Of a DNA stretch of 64,000 bases, positions 10,878-21,713 are shown piece by piece. The stretch is taken from assembly GCA_031841125.1 (NCBI GenBank), contig CM063114.1, positions 5,394,001 to 5,458,000 of the forward strand. The letters are read 5' to 3'. The notes beneath the pieces are model-generated. The model worked only from the letters and a program-made list of their open reading frames with translations. It searched no databases and was not told where the DNA came from. Source of the stretch: Acanthococcus lagerstroemiae. Its lineage: Eukaryota > Arthropoda > Insecta > Hemiptera > Eriococcidae. The translations under genes were made by a program, and so were the position numbers. Position 1 is the stretch's first letter; each line of letters starts with the position of its first letter.

Positions 10878-13800
10878 ATGGCGCTTCGGTTAGACCCACC
10901 TCGCCCGTTTTCATTTGTGCCAAAGGACTGGCAGTCCTGGAGAAGCCATTTCGAGCGCTATCGTGCAGCCTCTGGTTTGGCCAAAATGGAGGAGGTAGAG
11001 CAAGTCAACGCACTTATCTACATCATGGGCATCAAGGCGGAGGAGATAAGCAAAGCCTTTGTCTACGCTAAAGCTGGCGACGAGAAGAAATACGACATCG
11101 TTCTGGGTATGTTTGATGCACATTTTGTTCCGCGCAAAAACGTAACCCATGAGCGCTATTTATTTAATACTCGTAACCAACGCACAGGTGAATCTGCGGA
11201 GGAGTATATTACTGCCCTGCATACGTTGGCAGAGACGTGCGAGTTTGAGAATTTTAAGGAGCAATTGATTCGCGACCGTATTGTTGTAGGTATAGCCAAC
11301 CCCGAGTTGAGCAAACAATTGCAACTAATTACTCCATTGACTCTCCAAAAGGCTATAGATATCGTGCGCGCAAACGAAGACGTTGCGAACCAACAAGAAG
11401 CCCAACGTGCTGCTCAAACTGAAGCGGCCAAACAAACCAGCGCAGCCCACGTCGACCGAGTATATCAGCGCAACGGCGGTAACTCAGATCGAAAATTGGA
11501 CTGTGGTCGTTGCGGTGAGTCGCCTCACGGCCGGGAGACCTGTCCAGCAAAGCGCGCAAAGTGTCACAAATGTCACAGGTATGGGCATTATTCGCGTATG
11601 TGCAGAGGGTCTGATAGCAAGCCGGTAAAGCCAAATCAGTGGTCACGGAAAGCTTCAAACAGGCCTCAAAAGAAGCGTGTGAATGCTGTAGCTGAGCAAT
11701 CGGACTCTTATTCGGGTTCCGAGTCCAGTGATGATGATCGATTCTACATCGGCAGTGTGAGTAAGCTTGGTCCATGCGCAGATCCGTTCAACGTCAACAT
11801 CGTAGTTGCTGATCAACAGCTCAAGTTTTGCATTGATTCTGGCGCAGACGAGACAGTTATGCCGCCATCATTGAAACATCCCGATTTTCCATTACAGCGC
11901 CCGGACTCAATCCTAGAAGGTCCAGGAGGTAGTACACTGCAAGTTGAAGGCATGCAGATTCTTCCTATGTGCTACAGGGGTCGAACATCGTATCAAAAAG
12001 TGTATTTTGTCCATGGTCAACGTCGAGCGCTACTTGGTAAACCGGCAATCAAGGCCTTTAGTCTGATTCGTCGAGTCAACATGGTCAAAGATGGTGAGGG
12101 AGTAGAAGCGTCTTTCAAAAAACTGTTCAAAGGGTTGGGCAGAATGCCAGGTAAATATGTTATCGTTTTGAAAGATGGCGCAAAACCCTTTGTTTTGACT
12201 GTACCTCGGAAGATACCTTTTCCGTTACAGCCACGGGTTAAAGCCCTATTAGATAACATGGTGAAAGACGGTATCATTTCGCGAGTCTGCGAACCAACAG
12301 ACTGGGTGGCACCGATGGTTATTGCGCCAAAAGCAGACGGTGGTATTCGCCTCTGTGTCGATCTTTCACGGCTCAATGCAAGCGTGAAACGAGGTCATCA
12401 CCCCATCCCAGCTGTAGAGGAGACCCTGGCTAAAATCGCAGGTGGTTGCCTTTTTTCAAAATTGGATGCGAATGCAGGTTTCCACCAGGTGCCGTTAGCA
12501 GAGGAGTCCCGGCTGCTTACTACTTTCATCACTCCATGGGGACGATTTTGCTTCAATCGTTTGCCTTTTGGAATTACCAGCGCTCCAGAATATTTCCAAG
12601 CACTCATGACAGAAATGCTTGAAGGGTGTCGTAATGTGGTCTGTCACATGGACGACATTCTAGTGTGGGGCCAGGATCAGGAAGAGCATGACAAATGCCT
12701 GAAGGCTGTGCTAGAGCGTATTCAAGATTCAGGGATGACGCTTAATAAGGAAAAGTGTGTTTTCCGAGCACGGAGAATCAAATTCCTGGGTCACTATGTC
12801 GAAGGAGGCCAGGTTCATGCCGACCCCGAGAAAACTAAAGCGATACGTGATTTATCAGCGCCAACATCAAAGAAGGAGCTCCAGTCTGTTCTCGGTAGTG
12901 TGAATTTCTTAGCCCGTCACATACCAGACAGAGCCACCCTCCTCGCACCACTCTACGATCTTTTGAAGTCTGATCGGGAGTTCGTATGGGACAGTGCCCA
13001 GAAATGTGCTTTTGAACAGTTAAAAAAACTGCTGGAGAGTCCGGAGGTCCTCGCAGTCTACGATGTAAATCGTCCAACCACAATTTCATGCGACGCTTCA
13101 TCGTACGGAATTGGAGCAGTCCTTCTGCAGAAGGACGCAGATGGCAACCAGAGGCCCGTCGCGTATGTCTCCCGAACTCTTACCAGCAGCGAGAAAAATT
13201 TTGCCCAAATAGAAAAAGAGGCACTTGCCATCTCTTGGGCATGCAGCCGGCTTCAAAATTTTCTCATAGGCAAGGAATTCGTTATTGAAACGGACCACAA
13301 GCCACTTGTGTCGATTCTAACCACGAAATTCCTCGATGATCTAACACCCCGGTTACTGCGTCTTCGCATGAAACTTCAGCGTTTTCAGTACTCTGTCATT
13401 CACACACCTGGCAAGAACCTCGTTGTTGCTGACCTTCTGTCACGCAAACCAGTGTCACTTGCTCCAAAAGATGATGAGAATATGGCTGAAGAGTTGTCCT
13501 ACGCTACAATCAACACCGTCGAGATGTTACCAGCGTCGTCGTCCATGTTGCAGCGAATTAAAGAGGCGCAATCTAAAGACGTTATTGGTCAACGTTTGCG
13601 CTTGTTCATTGAGAAAGGGTGGCCTAAGTCAACAAGTGAAACTCCGGAAAATCTAATCCCGTATCGCCGTCATCAATCAGCACTACATCTTTCACGTGAC
13701 CTCATTATATTCCGTGACCGCGTGTGGATTCCCTCATCGCTGCGCCAATCCATTCTGGAGAAAGTCCATGCATCACACTTTGGCGTTACTAAGACGTGTA

Positions 13801-14915
13801 AGCTTGCCCGTACGTCGGTGTGGTGGCCCAATTTAGACGATGATATAGCAAAGGTTGTCGCAAACTGTACCAGTTGCGCGGAAACCAGAGTAAATCGTAG
13901 CGAGCCACTCATTCCAACATCGCTCCCCGAGAGACCGTGGTTGAAACTAGGAGTTGATCTACTCAAAGAGGAGGGAAAGTGGTACATCGTAGTCATCGAC
14001 TACTACTCAAAGTATCTCGAGTTAGCGCACCTTCCAAAGCTTGACAGCAAAACGGTAATAAATCGTTTAGCAGCGATTTTTGCACGGTTTGGTATTCCCG
14101 AGGAGATTTTCACCGACAATGGGTCTCAACTGGTCTCCCAAGAGATGAAGGAGTTTGCGCAAGATTACGATTTCAGGATCACCACGAGATCACCAGCCTA
14201 CCCCCAATCAAACGGCCTCGCGGAAGCAGCCGTGAAAATAATAAAAAAGATCCTGCGAGCTAAGTCACCATCGCTTGCGCTTCTACATTATCGTGCATCG
14301 CCAACATCGACGGGTTATTCACCAGCCCAATTACTTTTCAGCCGAAACATCCGAACAACTATTCCTTCGGTAAACCTGGACTGGAAAAAGCTGTCACCTA
14401 AGCACATAGCTGAGAGCGACAAGTTGCGTCAAGGTCGCATGAAGCGCACCTACGATCGCGCTAAAGGTGCTCGAGTTCTACCACCCTTAGTACCAGGGGA
14501 TCGAGTCTACGTCGAAGACGCCGACCAGCAAGGCACAGTCGCGATAAAACGTGAGGAACCACGATCCTACAGTGTGCGCCTAGATGATGGAACGGAACTA
14601 CGCAGAAACCGGAAGTCGCTACATCAACTTCCAACGCCAATCAAGCAAGAACCCGGGCCTACTTCTGGAACTACAACAGTATCTCCAGAACCTATTGGGC
14701 AACGGTCCAAGAGTGCGCACCGTCATCAAGATACACCAATAGCGAGACCAAGGCAGTCAGTTTCGGCACCGAATTCGCCCGTTTCTTTGCCAAAACACTA
14801 CAGTCGCCGTGGGACACCACCGCCCGATCGTCGTCAAAGTGGACACCCCCTCAAACAGCCCCGTCAGAGAGGTTACGATCTTCGCGCTCGGGCTCAGGTG
14901 AACTATAAGGAGTAA
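10878..14915 (+). CDS. gag-pol polyprotein of a Ty3/Gypsy retrotransposon
   Basis: A 1345-residue single-frame Gag-Pol that copies element RNA into DNA and inserts it into the host genome. I chose ATG at 10878 (GAGCATGG context); the open frame extends only two codons further, with TTG at 10872. Domains in order: Gag capsid-like (about 1-190); two zinc knuckles, C209-C212-H217-C222 and C229-C232-H237-C242, for RNA packaging; aspartic protease with DSGA at 320-323; reverse transcriptase with LPFGITSAP and the catalytic HMDD at 590-593 (His for the usual Tyr); RNase H with CDASSYGIGAVLL near 738; integrase with an H-H-C-C zinc site (H964, H967, C997, C1000) and D1027, D1080, E1116 in the D-D35-E spacing. 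The last 120 residues are basic and Pro-rich. All key residues are present and there is no frameshift between gag and pol. The stop lies 18 nt before the 3' LTR. Confidence 0.97.
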   Translation: MALRLDPPRPFSFVPKDWQSWRSHFERYRAASGLAKMEEVEQVNALIYIMGIKAEEISKAFVYAKAGDEKKYDIVLGMFDAHFVPRKNVTHERYLFNTRNQRTGESAEEYITALHTLAETCEFENFKEQLIRDRIVVGIANPELSKQLQLITPLTLQKAIDIVRANEDVANQQEAQRAAQTEAAKQTSAAHVDRVYQRNGGNSDRKLDCGRCGESPHGRETCPAKRAKCHKCHRYGHYSRMCRGSDSKPVKPNQWSRKASNRPQKKRVNAVAEQSDSYSGSESSDDDRFYIGSVSKLGPCADPFNVNIVVADQQLKFCIDSGADETVMPPSLKHPDFPLQRPDSILEGPGGSTLQVEGMQILPMCYRGRTSYQKVYFVHGQRRALLGKPAIKAFSLIRRVNMVKDGEGVEASFKKLFKGLGRMPGKYVIVLKDGAKPFVLTVPRKIPFPLQPRVKALLDNMVKDGIISRVCEPTDWVAPMVIAPKADGGIRLCVDLSRLNASVKRGHHPIPAVEETLAKIAGGCLFSKLDANAGFHQVPLAEESRLLTTFITPWGRFCFNRLPFGITSAPEYFQALMTEMLEGCRNVVCHMDDILVWGQDQEEHDKCLKAVLERIQDSGMTLNKEKCVFRARRIKFLGHYVEGGQVHADPEKTKAIRDLSAPTSKKELQSVLGSVNFLARHIPDRATLLAPLYDLLKSDREFVWDSAQKCAFEQLKKLLESPEVLAVYDVNRPTTISCDASSYGIGAVLLQKDADGNQRPVAYVSRTLTSSEKNFAQIEKEALAISWACSRLQNFLIGKEFVIETDHKPLVSILTTKFLDDLTPRLLRLRMKLQRFQYSVIHTPGKNLVVADLLSRKPVSLAPKDDENMAEELSYATINTVEMLPASSSMLQRIKEAQSKDVIGQRLRLFIEKGWPKSTSETPENLIPYRRHQSALHLSRDLIIFRDRVWIPSSLRQSILEKVHASHFGVTKTCKLARTSVWWPNLDDDIAKVVANCTSCAETRVNRSEPLIPTSLPERPWLKLGVDLLKEEGKWYIVVIDYYSKYLELAHLPKLDSKTVINRLAAIFARFGIPEEIFTDNGSQLVSQEMKEFAQDYDFRITTRSPAYPQSNGLAEAAVKIIKKILRAKSPSLALLHYRASPTSTGYSPAQLLFSRNIRTTIPSVNLDWKKLSPKHIAESDKLRQGRMKRTYDRAKGARVLPPLVPGDRVYVEDADQQGTVAIKREEPRSYSVRLDDGTELRRNRKSLHQLPTPIKQEPGPTSGTTTVSPEPIGQRSKSAHRHQDTPIARPRQSVSAPNSPVSLPKHYSRRGTPPPDRRQSGHPLKQPRQRGYDLRARAQVNYKE

Positions 14916-14920
14916 GCCCC

Positions 14921-14933
14921 CAAAAGGGGGAGA
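14921..14933 (+). promoter_or_regulatory. polypurine tract
   Basis: CAAAAGGGGGAGA immediately before the 3' LTR is the expected plus-strand primer for reverse transcription. Confidence 0.85.
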
Positions 14934-15131
14934 TGTTGTAGTATCGCGTAGCGAGTTCGGATAAGAACAGGTTCTTATCTAAACCGGCTAATGGTTATGT
15001 TCAATTATTATTATGCATAAGCACAGTTCGATTATCGCTGTATAGTATAGAGTACCTCGTCGAAAATGTAACTGTAAGTCAGTCTTGAATAAACTGAACA
15101 ACGATAAAGCCGAGCGTGTTTTGCTAAAACA
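14934..15131 (+). repeat. 3' LTR of the Ty3/Gypsy element
   Basis: Same 198 bp as 10474-10671 at an offset of 4460, with no mismatch seen. The flanking bases on both sides differ between the two LTRs, which fixes the boundaries. Confidence 0.95.
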
Positions 15132-15136
15132 GGCGT

Positions 15137-15266
15137 GGTCGCTGTGTTTGCTAGAATGTTGGTGGAGGTATTCGAACATCACTAACTTTCTAGCGACGGT
15201 GGGGCTCGAACCCGAGACGCAAAGATTGTGAGGCGGGCACGTTACCATTCTAGTACACAGCAACCC
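15137..15266 (-). repeat. tRNA-like inverted duplication (SINE-head-like)
   Basis: The minus strand from 15266 to 15198 reads like a decayed tRNA: an A-box-like CTAGAATGGTAACGTG, an anticodon-arm-like CCCGCCTCACAATC (CAC, as in tRNA-Val), and a B box GGGTTCGAGCCC. The acceptor stem does not pair, so it is not a working tRNA. The 5' half is repeated in the opposite direction at 15139-15165 (GTCGCTGTGTTTGCTAGAAT), giving a palindromic arrangement directly beside the 3' LTR. Confidence 0.55.
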
Positions 15267-16440
15267 TAGAACAGTGGTAGATTTACAAAATTTCGCATAA
15301 TTTTTGTTTTGGCACTCGCTGCAAGGACAATGTGCTGTATAATTTGAGAATTACAGGATGTGTAGGATGTTGAGGTTGGGGAGGAAGAAGAGCAAAGACT
15401 GGATGTGAGGGAATTGAGAGCAAGAGCACAGACTGGATGTGGGGGAATTGAGATTATGAGAAGTCGGGGTAGTGAGGTAGGGAATCGTAGTTAAACTGGA
15501 TCTTAAGTCAAAATTTTGCACAATTTTATAAGAAAGAAAGCATTGAACAAATTTTTCTCGAACAAATAAAAAGAAAAGAGGGGAAAAAAGAAAAATAAAA
15601 GATAATGAAAAAAATGGTCAGGTCTGAACTCACATTTTACTCTTATGTCGTGAGAGGAGGGGAGGGTAAGCCACATGTTTACCTTGTTTTTTACCGCCGG
15701 AGTCTGCCCGTCTGCCCATTCATCTGTCGGTCTGTCTGTCCATTTGTTTATCTTCCAACTCTGGTCGTTCTATTCTAGTTTGAATGTGATGGGCATGTAT
15801 CTTTCATTCTTGAAAAGATGAGCTCAGTTGTGACAAATGGAAGTAGTTCCGCATGTATTATGTTTTCAGAGGCCCCTAATGAAAACGTCGGACGATCAAT
15901 CAGACGATTCGAGCTTTGTGTGGTGGTCCCGGATCACCGCACCCCTATCCCAAGATTACCCCAATTGGGCCTGCGTCAGGATAGGCAACCCTATAGAGAG
16001 AAAAAGAGAGCCTGGGGGAATTTCCACGGGCCCCTTCTTCTTCCAGTTCATTTTGTTCTTTTGTCATATGGGAAAAAATTATAAGTTACGGGATAAGAGG
16101 TTTCTTTCATGGTGTAAGAAGTGATTGCTGATTTGGATGTAGCCGTAAGCGTTGAAACTCAGGCCTTTTAAAAATATCCGGCCCCCCTGAAAGTCCGGGC
16201 CCGGGGTATTCCCCATCCCCCCTCGTCAGGGTTGAGGATAGGGGGAAACTCTTTGAGGTAGGCAGCCCTCTTACCTCCATTTCTCCTCTCGCCTCTTCTC
16301 GGCGGTGAGTCTACGGCGTTTTATTCATCTCCTTCAGTGCCGTGTTGCACCGGATCGTCTTCACCTTCTTTCTGCTGCGGCGACGTTGCCGTTGTCGTCA
16401 TCTCATCGTCGTCGTCGACGTTGGGGGCGAGTGCCGACAT
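15267..16440. other. spacer and 3' region of the R1-like LINE
   Basis: Contains a short tandem duplication (GACTGGATGTG(A/G)GGGAATTGAGA at about 15395-15455) and a CTGTCTGTC tract near 15730. From about 16170 upward there is GC-rich sequence that probably forms the 3' part of the minus-strand LINE fragment at 16441-17128. The overlapping open frames at 15818-16124 have no recognisable product. Confidence 0.45.
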
Positions 16441-17128
16441 TGGTGCTGTAACCGCTGCCTTTGTCTTTGCCACTCCATGTCAATCTTGCGGGTCAACGTC
16501 TTCTTGAACAGGGCAGCTACCAGATTTCGTCCCGCTTTACTCTTCAGCATTATCGAGACCAGGCTCTCGGGTGCAAGTGACTTGACGCCCGCATTCCGAA
16601 AGGCGGCCGTCGCTTCTTCCCTCTCTCAGTCGAATGCCGGACACTCGAACAGTGTGTGCTAGGTATGATCATCTCGCCCTCCTCCAGCGGAAGAGGAGCA
16701 CCACGGGCCTCTGCGCTATGCCCATCCGATGCAGGTACTTGTTGAAGACACCATGGCCGCTCGTCATCTGCGTTAGGTAAAAGTTCATCTGGCTATGGCG
16801 TCTGCCAAACCATGCGTCGAGGTTGCGTACTTTAACAAACAGGTCCACTTCCTCTTGGTACTCAGAGCCGCTCTTCCCACATGCGGAGGGTGGATTGCCT
16901 AATATCCCGCTTGGCCCGTAGCACCCCTCTGCTCTTCGGTGGCATCTTCCCGAATATCTTTTTCCGCTCGTCGGCGGTCGACTCCACCGGCGGTAAAACT
17001 GCCTCTGTGGAGACAATGCGATAGGCGCTGACACACCTTAACGCAACCTTCCGTTAGACTCTTATACGATCGGTTCTTCTGTACTCCCTGGCACCGATGG
17101 CGTCGGACCAGATTGGAGCCCCATATAG
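16441..17128 (-). pseudogene. R1-type LINE, RT C-terminal region
   Basis: The minus strand encodes in order: LYGAPIWSDAIGAR (end of the RT domain), LRCVSAYRIVSTEAVLPPV with a run to MWEERL-stop (near 16870), then in another frame NFYLTQMTSGHGVFNKYLHR, then in a third frame HTLFECPAFD and a basic tail ending WQRQRQ. This order is characteristic of R1-clade non-LTR retrotransposons. At least two frameshifts and internal stops make it dead. Endonuclease and catalytic RT motifs are absent, so it is a 5'-truncated copy. Confidence 0.85.
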
Positions 17129-20100
17129 AAGAACCGACCGTTTCTTCTCTGTCCGCCTCCCTAGATTCGACAAGAGTCAGCTCAATCCGGCCACGACTCC
17201 ACGATTCTCTCCGCTTTCTGCACTATCTTCTTCGCATGATCTCTAAACAACAGCTTTCCGCAGAAAAAAAAACAACAAAAAACGAAATGTTGTTAGGTAT
17301 AACTGTTACAAAAAATGAAGAACGAAGGGAAAGGTGCGATAAGTGATTTCTAACGGCTAACAGAAAAAAATGGAAAGAAGAGAGAAGAAATTCTGGAGAA
17401 TAGGCCTGTTTGGACCAGGACTTCCGTTCGCAATTGTCCCCTTGCCCCCTGTGAAATCCGTCGCTGCCGCAGACCCATCCAGGATAATCAAATGTCTGGT
17501 CAATCTTTTCTGCTGTTCCATAGCTTATCGCCAGTTCTTCCATAGGACGCTCCGCTTATCTTGAAATTCAGGGCTTTTCAAATTTGTAAGCGATCTAGGA
17601 CCGCTGTTTCATCTGTAGGGGCGTATCGTATACCCACTGATTTCATTACGACAAAAACTGATTTGCTCGAGTCAAGTGGTTATTACTCAAATGAGCTACG
17701 GAAGTATCAAATTATTTTTACCCATAACTCATTTCGCTTTCTTCTACAACTGACATCAACACATTTCTTTTCACCCGTTTGAAACCTTTTTAAACATCGA
17801 TTCCTATAACTACAGAATAAGTAGAAAGACATTTTGTTTCATGTAGATGGATAGGGTTTATTCGCTTCATGATACCAAATATTGGCGTTTTATAAGTTCC
17901 CCCAGGTTTTCTGCAAAATTTAAGCAACCGTTTCCAGAAAAAAAAAAAAAACGAGAAAAATCAACCCTCTCTTCCATCGGTATGTTTCGCAACCGATTTT
18001 TTTTTTGATCCGCTGAAACCATGGCAGACTCATTTGCTAAATAAGCGTTGAAGGATACTTTTCAAGTGATCTCGTTTTCCAGGTGTTAGTGAAACCATGT
18101 CAGATAACTCGCCGTATTTTTCACCCTTAAAAACTTACGACGCGACGATGTCCTTTCATTCGCTTTCAAAAGCACGCTCGAGATTTTTCCGCTTTCTGTA
18201 TCAAATAAACTGATGATGGTGAAAGCTGCTCGACATAATGGTTGTAATTAATTTCGAGATACTACGAGACGCGGTTTCAAACTCCAAGTACCTATATAAC
18301 GCTGTACCGGTACCAACCACTCAAATTATCAAGTGTTTTAATGCGTTTTTCCAGATTTCTTGTTTATCAAGTTTAGCTTTCATTTGATGTTATGTATTTT
18401 GCCTCGTAAACTGTAATTTCATTTGGTATTTCCTTTTAGCTGTATACCGGACGATGAGTGCACCAATTTAGGTTTTCAAATAGAAGAGAAATTATGACTG
18501 CGGCTCTTCAAATAAGCATGTAAGGTATAATTCATCAGAAAAGTTCATTTGGAAGAAAAAAAATCCGAAGTGTACTTACTCGAAAGCTCGAAACGTATAC
18601 ATGAAGCACACAGCTGTGTAGATAAATATCAGTTTAGTAATCCGTCTCGTCCTCCAGAACATCAAAACCTTTTTTTAACTCCATTCGTAGTCAGTACGAT
18701 TATGCAATAATAAAGGCTAAATAAATGAAAACATTCTTGGGAATTTGAACTTTCGTATACAGGGTTGAGTCACGCTATTAATCAACACACTAAAAGTTCC
18801 GGCAAATCTATGCGCTACGAAGCCTTTTACGAGACAGAATAGTGCCACAAAATCAGTGTTTTCCTCTTTTCTTCCAGCATAACTGAAAAATACTGGCGGA
18901 GAAATAGTCTGAATTAAATTTTATGCAGAAATATTAGCATCCAATTTTCTCCTACCAGTCTCAGAAACCATAGGGGCTTAAAACAGCCCTCACTACTGTA
19001 ACACATTCACTCACCATCTTATAAAGAGGACTGAAAATGTTCATTGGTTTTGGGAGAATTTTTGCTGGGGAAATACAAAAATTTTCAATCCAGGTCGACA
19101 AGCAAAAAAAAAAAACTTCTTTCAAAATCTCGTTAATATCGTTTCTGAAATCCCTCAAAGCGCTTTTCTATCAATTTTCCGAGTAATTTCTAAGAGGGGG
19201 GGGATACAAGTGACATTTTTTATTTTCGACGCTACCACTGAAAATGTTGATAATTTTTTTTTATTTCGCCGAACCTATTGAAAAAAGAGATGGACAATCA
19301 GTATCGGACCTCCCTCTGCACTATAGTACTATCCTGTCCTCGGAAAAATTTCATCCTCCATATCCTTCCTCGACCCCTCGGATATCACATATGTAAAATT
19401 ATGTTTCTTTGCGTATTGACTTCAGGAAGGACGTCACTAGTTAGATATTTTGACTTTTCAATGATAGGAATAATGCAACTTAAGGATTAGTTACTAGGTT
19501 TGAATCTACTGTAGACATCGATCAAACCTGAAGATCAAAACCAGGATACCCAATGGGAGGTGGGTCCGAAAAATTCATAAAATGCAATATAGATATCAAT
19601 TCGTAGGTTTCAAGGGTCACTGAACTCATTTCTAAGGTGTCATGAGGTTAGAGACAGGGACTAAAGTATGAAAAATTCGTACATAATGGGCGTCTCAATA
19701 CGTGACCTTTCCTGCAATCATGTAAGCAGCTCAGCCGTACGTGTAGATTTATTTGCATACTGTACTTTCAAAGGGGCAAAGATACAGACATTCAAAGAAT
19801 AATAATTATTCACAGCATTGATGGAACATTTTTTCTCATCGTTGCTAATGAAAGACTGATGTAATAGTTTTGCAATAATAAAAAATCGCTACGGCAACTA
19901 ATGAAAAAAAAAAAAATGGGGAAAAAAAGCGCAGTAACAGGGTGTTTACAAAGTATTGTCTAAAACCTATGCACAAAAATTTCAATTTTCTTTTTGTTTT
20001 CCATAAAAATTATAAGAATTATCATCTGAACATAGTGACTTATTCGCGATAAACATTTATCTCCTTCTTACTATTCCCAAATGCTCTTTTGCTTCGGTCG

Positions 20101-20215
20101 TACTTATCTTAGTTTTTGAGTTTGAAAATTCAGATCACAGCAGTACTTCCCATCGTTAGTTTTCCTGGTTAACAACATTCCAGTTTGTATGAAGTACGAG
20201 ACCTAGAACAAAGAG
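17129..20215. other. spacer, nothing recognised
   Basis: AT-rich unique-looking DNA with A- or T-runs near 17260, 17940, 18000 and 19890. I find no supported gene, RNA or transposon. Confidence 0.4.
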
Positions 20216-20417
20216 CCCGATTGACAATGAGGCTAACTGTGAGTGCATTTGTGAACATCATTGAGTAATCACGCTAATGGTGAACGATCACTTCACACAC
20301 ACTATCTTAAAATGATGAGATGTTGAACACTCACGAAAAAATGTGATAGGCCAAAAGTCTCAAAACGGTAGTGGTTTGTGACATGTTGCGTGAGAGCTCA
20401 CCAAATTGTCAATCGGG
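20216..20417. mobile_element. candidate MITE
   Basis: A perfect 13-bp terminal inverted repeat (CCCGATTGACAAT at 20216-20228, its complement at 20405-20417) bounds 202 bp, with weaker pairing continuing inward. No clear target duplication. Confidence 0.4.
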
Positions 20418-20799
20418 AGGGGCCAAGGGGCTGTATTTTCTGATCTCTTCGTTTATTTCTAGCAAAATTTTCTACTAGTATTAATGGAATTGCGGGATGG
20501 GGGTGTTCATATATTTTTTAAAATCTACATTCAAAGTACACTCATCAAAATTATGCATACTCGCTCGTCTTGTGAATTTTTCAACTTTCAGCTCCCCTTC
20601 TCCCGAGTTGACTAAATTTTCATGTAAGTTTAAAATCGAAATCGGACAATATATACACCCATATTGTATTTTATAATTGTTCTAGAGCTCCGTCTTCCCA
20701 CTGTTGCCTAGGAGTTCACGGACATTACACCAATGATAATTTCTCACCGTGTTAATCGAGCCTGCTAGTGTCTTTCAGAGTTTCAAGGAACCTCAGCAA

Positions 20800-21210
20800 A
20801 TAAATGTGTAAGAGTCTCGAAAATCGTAAATGAATTTTCAAGAGTCGTATCGAGAAGTAGCCAGTTTAAAAGAGCCTTATAGAGTCTTTAACACGTTTTC
20901 GAGCATTTAAAGCGAATCGTGTGAAGTTTTTGGAGTTGTGCCAGTTTAGAAGAGCGAGTCTTAAACATGTTTTTGAGCATCTTTAATGTGTCTAGAAAAG
21001 TTTTTGGAGTTGTATCCAGTCCTAAGCTACTTTGAAAGAGCCTTATAGAGTCTTAAACACGTTTTCGAGCATCGTAAATGAGTCTTGAAAAGCTTTTGTG
21101 AATACTGAGGATAATTAGAAAGTCTTGATCAAGTCTGTTGGAGTCCGAAAGAATACTGAACGAGTCTTGGATGATTTTCGCAATCTTGAAGAAGAGTGGA
21201 ACCGTTTTAA
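20800..21210. repeat. GAGTCTTGAA-rich degenerate tandem repeat
   Basis: About three copies of a ~90-100-bp unit with the shared words AAGAGCCTTATAGAGTCTTT, ACACGTTTTCGAGCAT and AAGTTTTTGGAGTTG. Short GAGTCTTGAAAAG-type words continue to 21210 and recur at 21775-21990 and 46860-47280. Confidence 0.6.
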
Positions 21211-21571
21211 GGAGCATCTATTTTCAAAAATATGTTAGGCATGTTACTCGGGCGAGTAAATACTTCAAGATTCCACCACCGCCAGAAGTAGAGTCGAGCG
21301 CTGCGACACAAACCGGGTCTCGCGTTTCGGCTATTGAGAGAATGTTTTTGTGCCGCGCGAAACAGCTTTGTACCGCGAGGGTGATTTCGTGGTGCGAGGG
21401 TGGTGCGTTAGCTACTCGCGGAGGAAGTCGGTAGCTCCTGCATATTTAACTACCCGGAGAAATTAGGGTGGTCGAAGCCAACTTGGGCAAGCAAGTCTAA
21501 ATGCTATTGTGACAAGCTACTCAGGCTTCTTTGCGTGTTTGCGCTTTTCTCCGCTATCCTTCCTTCGGCGA

Positions 21572-21713
21572 GTGTCTGGAACCCAGAAACCCCGACTCCT
21601 CCTCTGGCACTTGCGAGTGTCTGGAATCCAGACACCCTAGCTCCTCCTTCGGCGAGTGTTTAGAACCCAGACACCCCGACTTCTTCTCTGGCGAGTGACT
21701 GGAACCCAGTTAC
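21572..21713. repeat. tandem hairpin minisatellite (39-45 bp, 4 units)
   Basis: Four units start at 21572, 21617, 21656 and 21695. Each contains a short palindrome of the form GTGTCTGG-AA-CCAGACAC followed by CCC(C)GACTCCTC. The second is a perfect 9-bp stem (GTGTCTGGAATCCAGACAC). In the fourth a T-A pair has become A-T on both sides (GTGACTGG with CCAGTTAC), which keeps the stem. Confidence 0.7.

Larger units (their letters stand above)
10474..15131 (+). mobile_element. full-length Ty3/Gypsy LTR retrotransposon
   Basis: A 4658-bp element: 198-bp LTR, primer-binding site, one gag-pol frame, polypurine tract, 198-bp LTR. I see no difference between the two LTRs across all 198 positions, and the reading frame is uninterrupted, so insertion was recent and the copy may be active. 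No env frame is present. A direct target duplication is not evident: the 5 bp on the left are CCGTG and on the right GGCGT. CGTG does occur two bases further in on the right. The right flank is a tRNA-like sequence. Confidence 0.96.

Noticed and set aside
15198..15266. Functional tRNA gene (Val-like)
   Set aside because: The acceptor stem does not pair and the T stem has a mismatch. It is a relic or SINE head.
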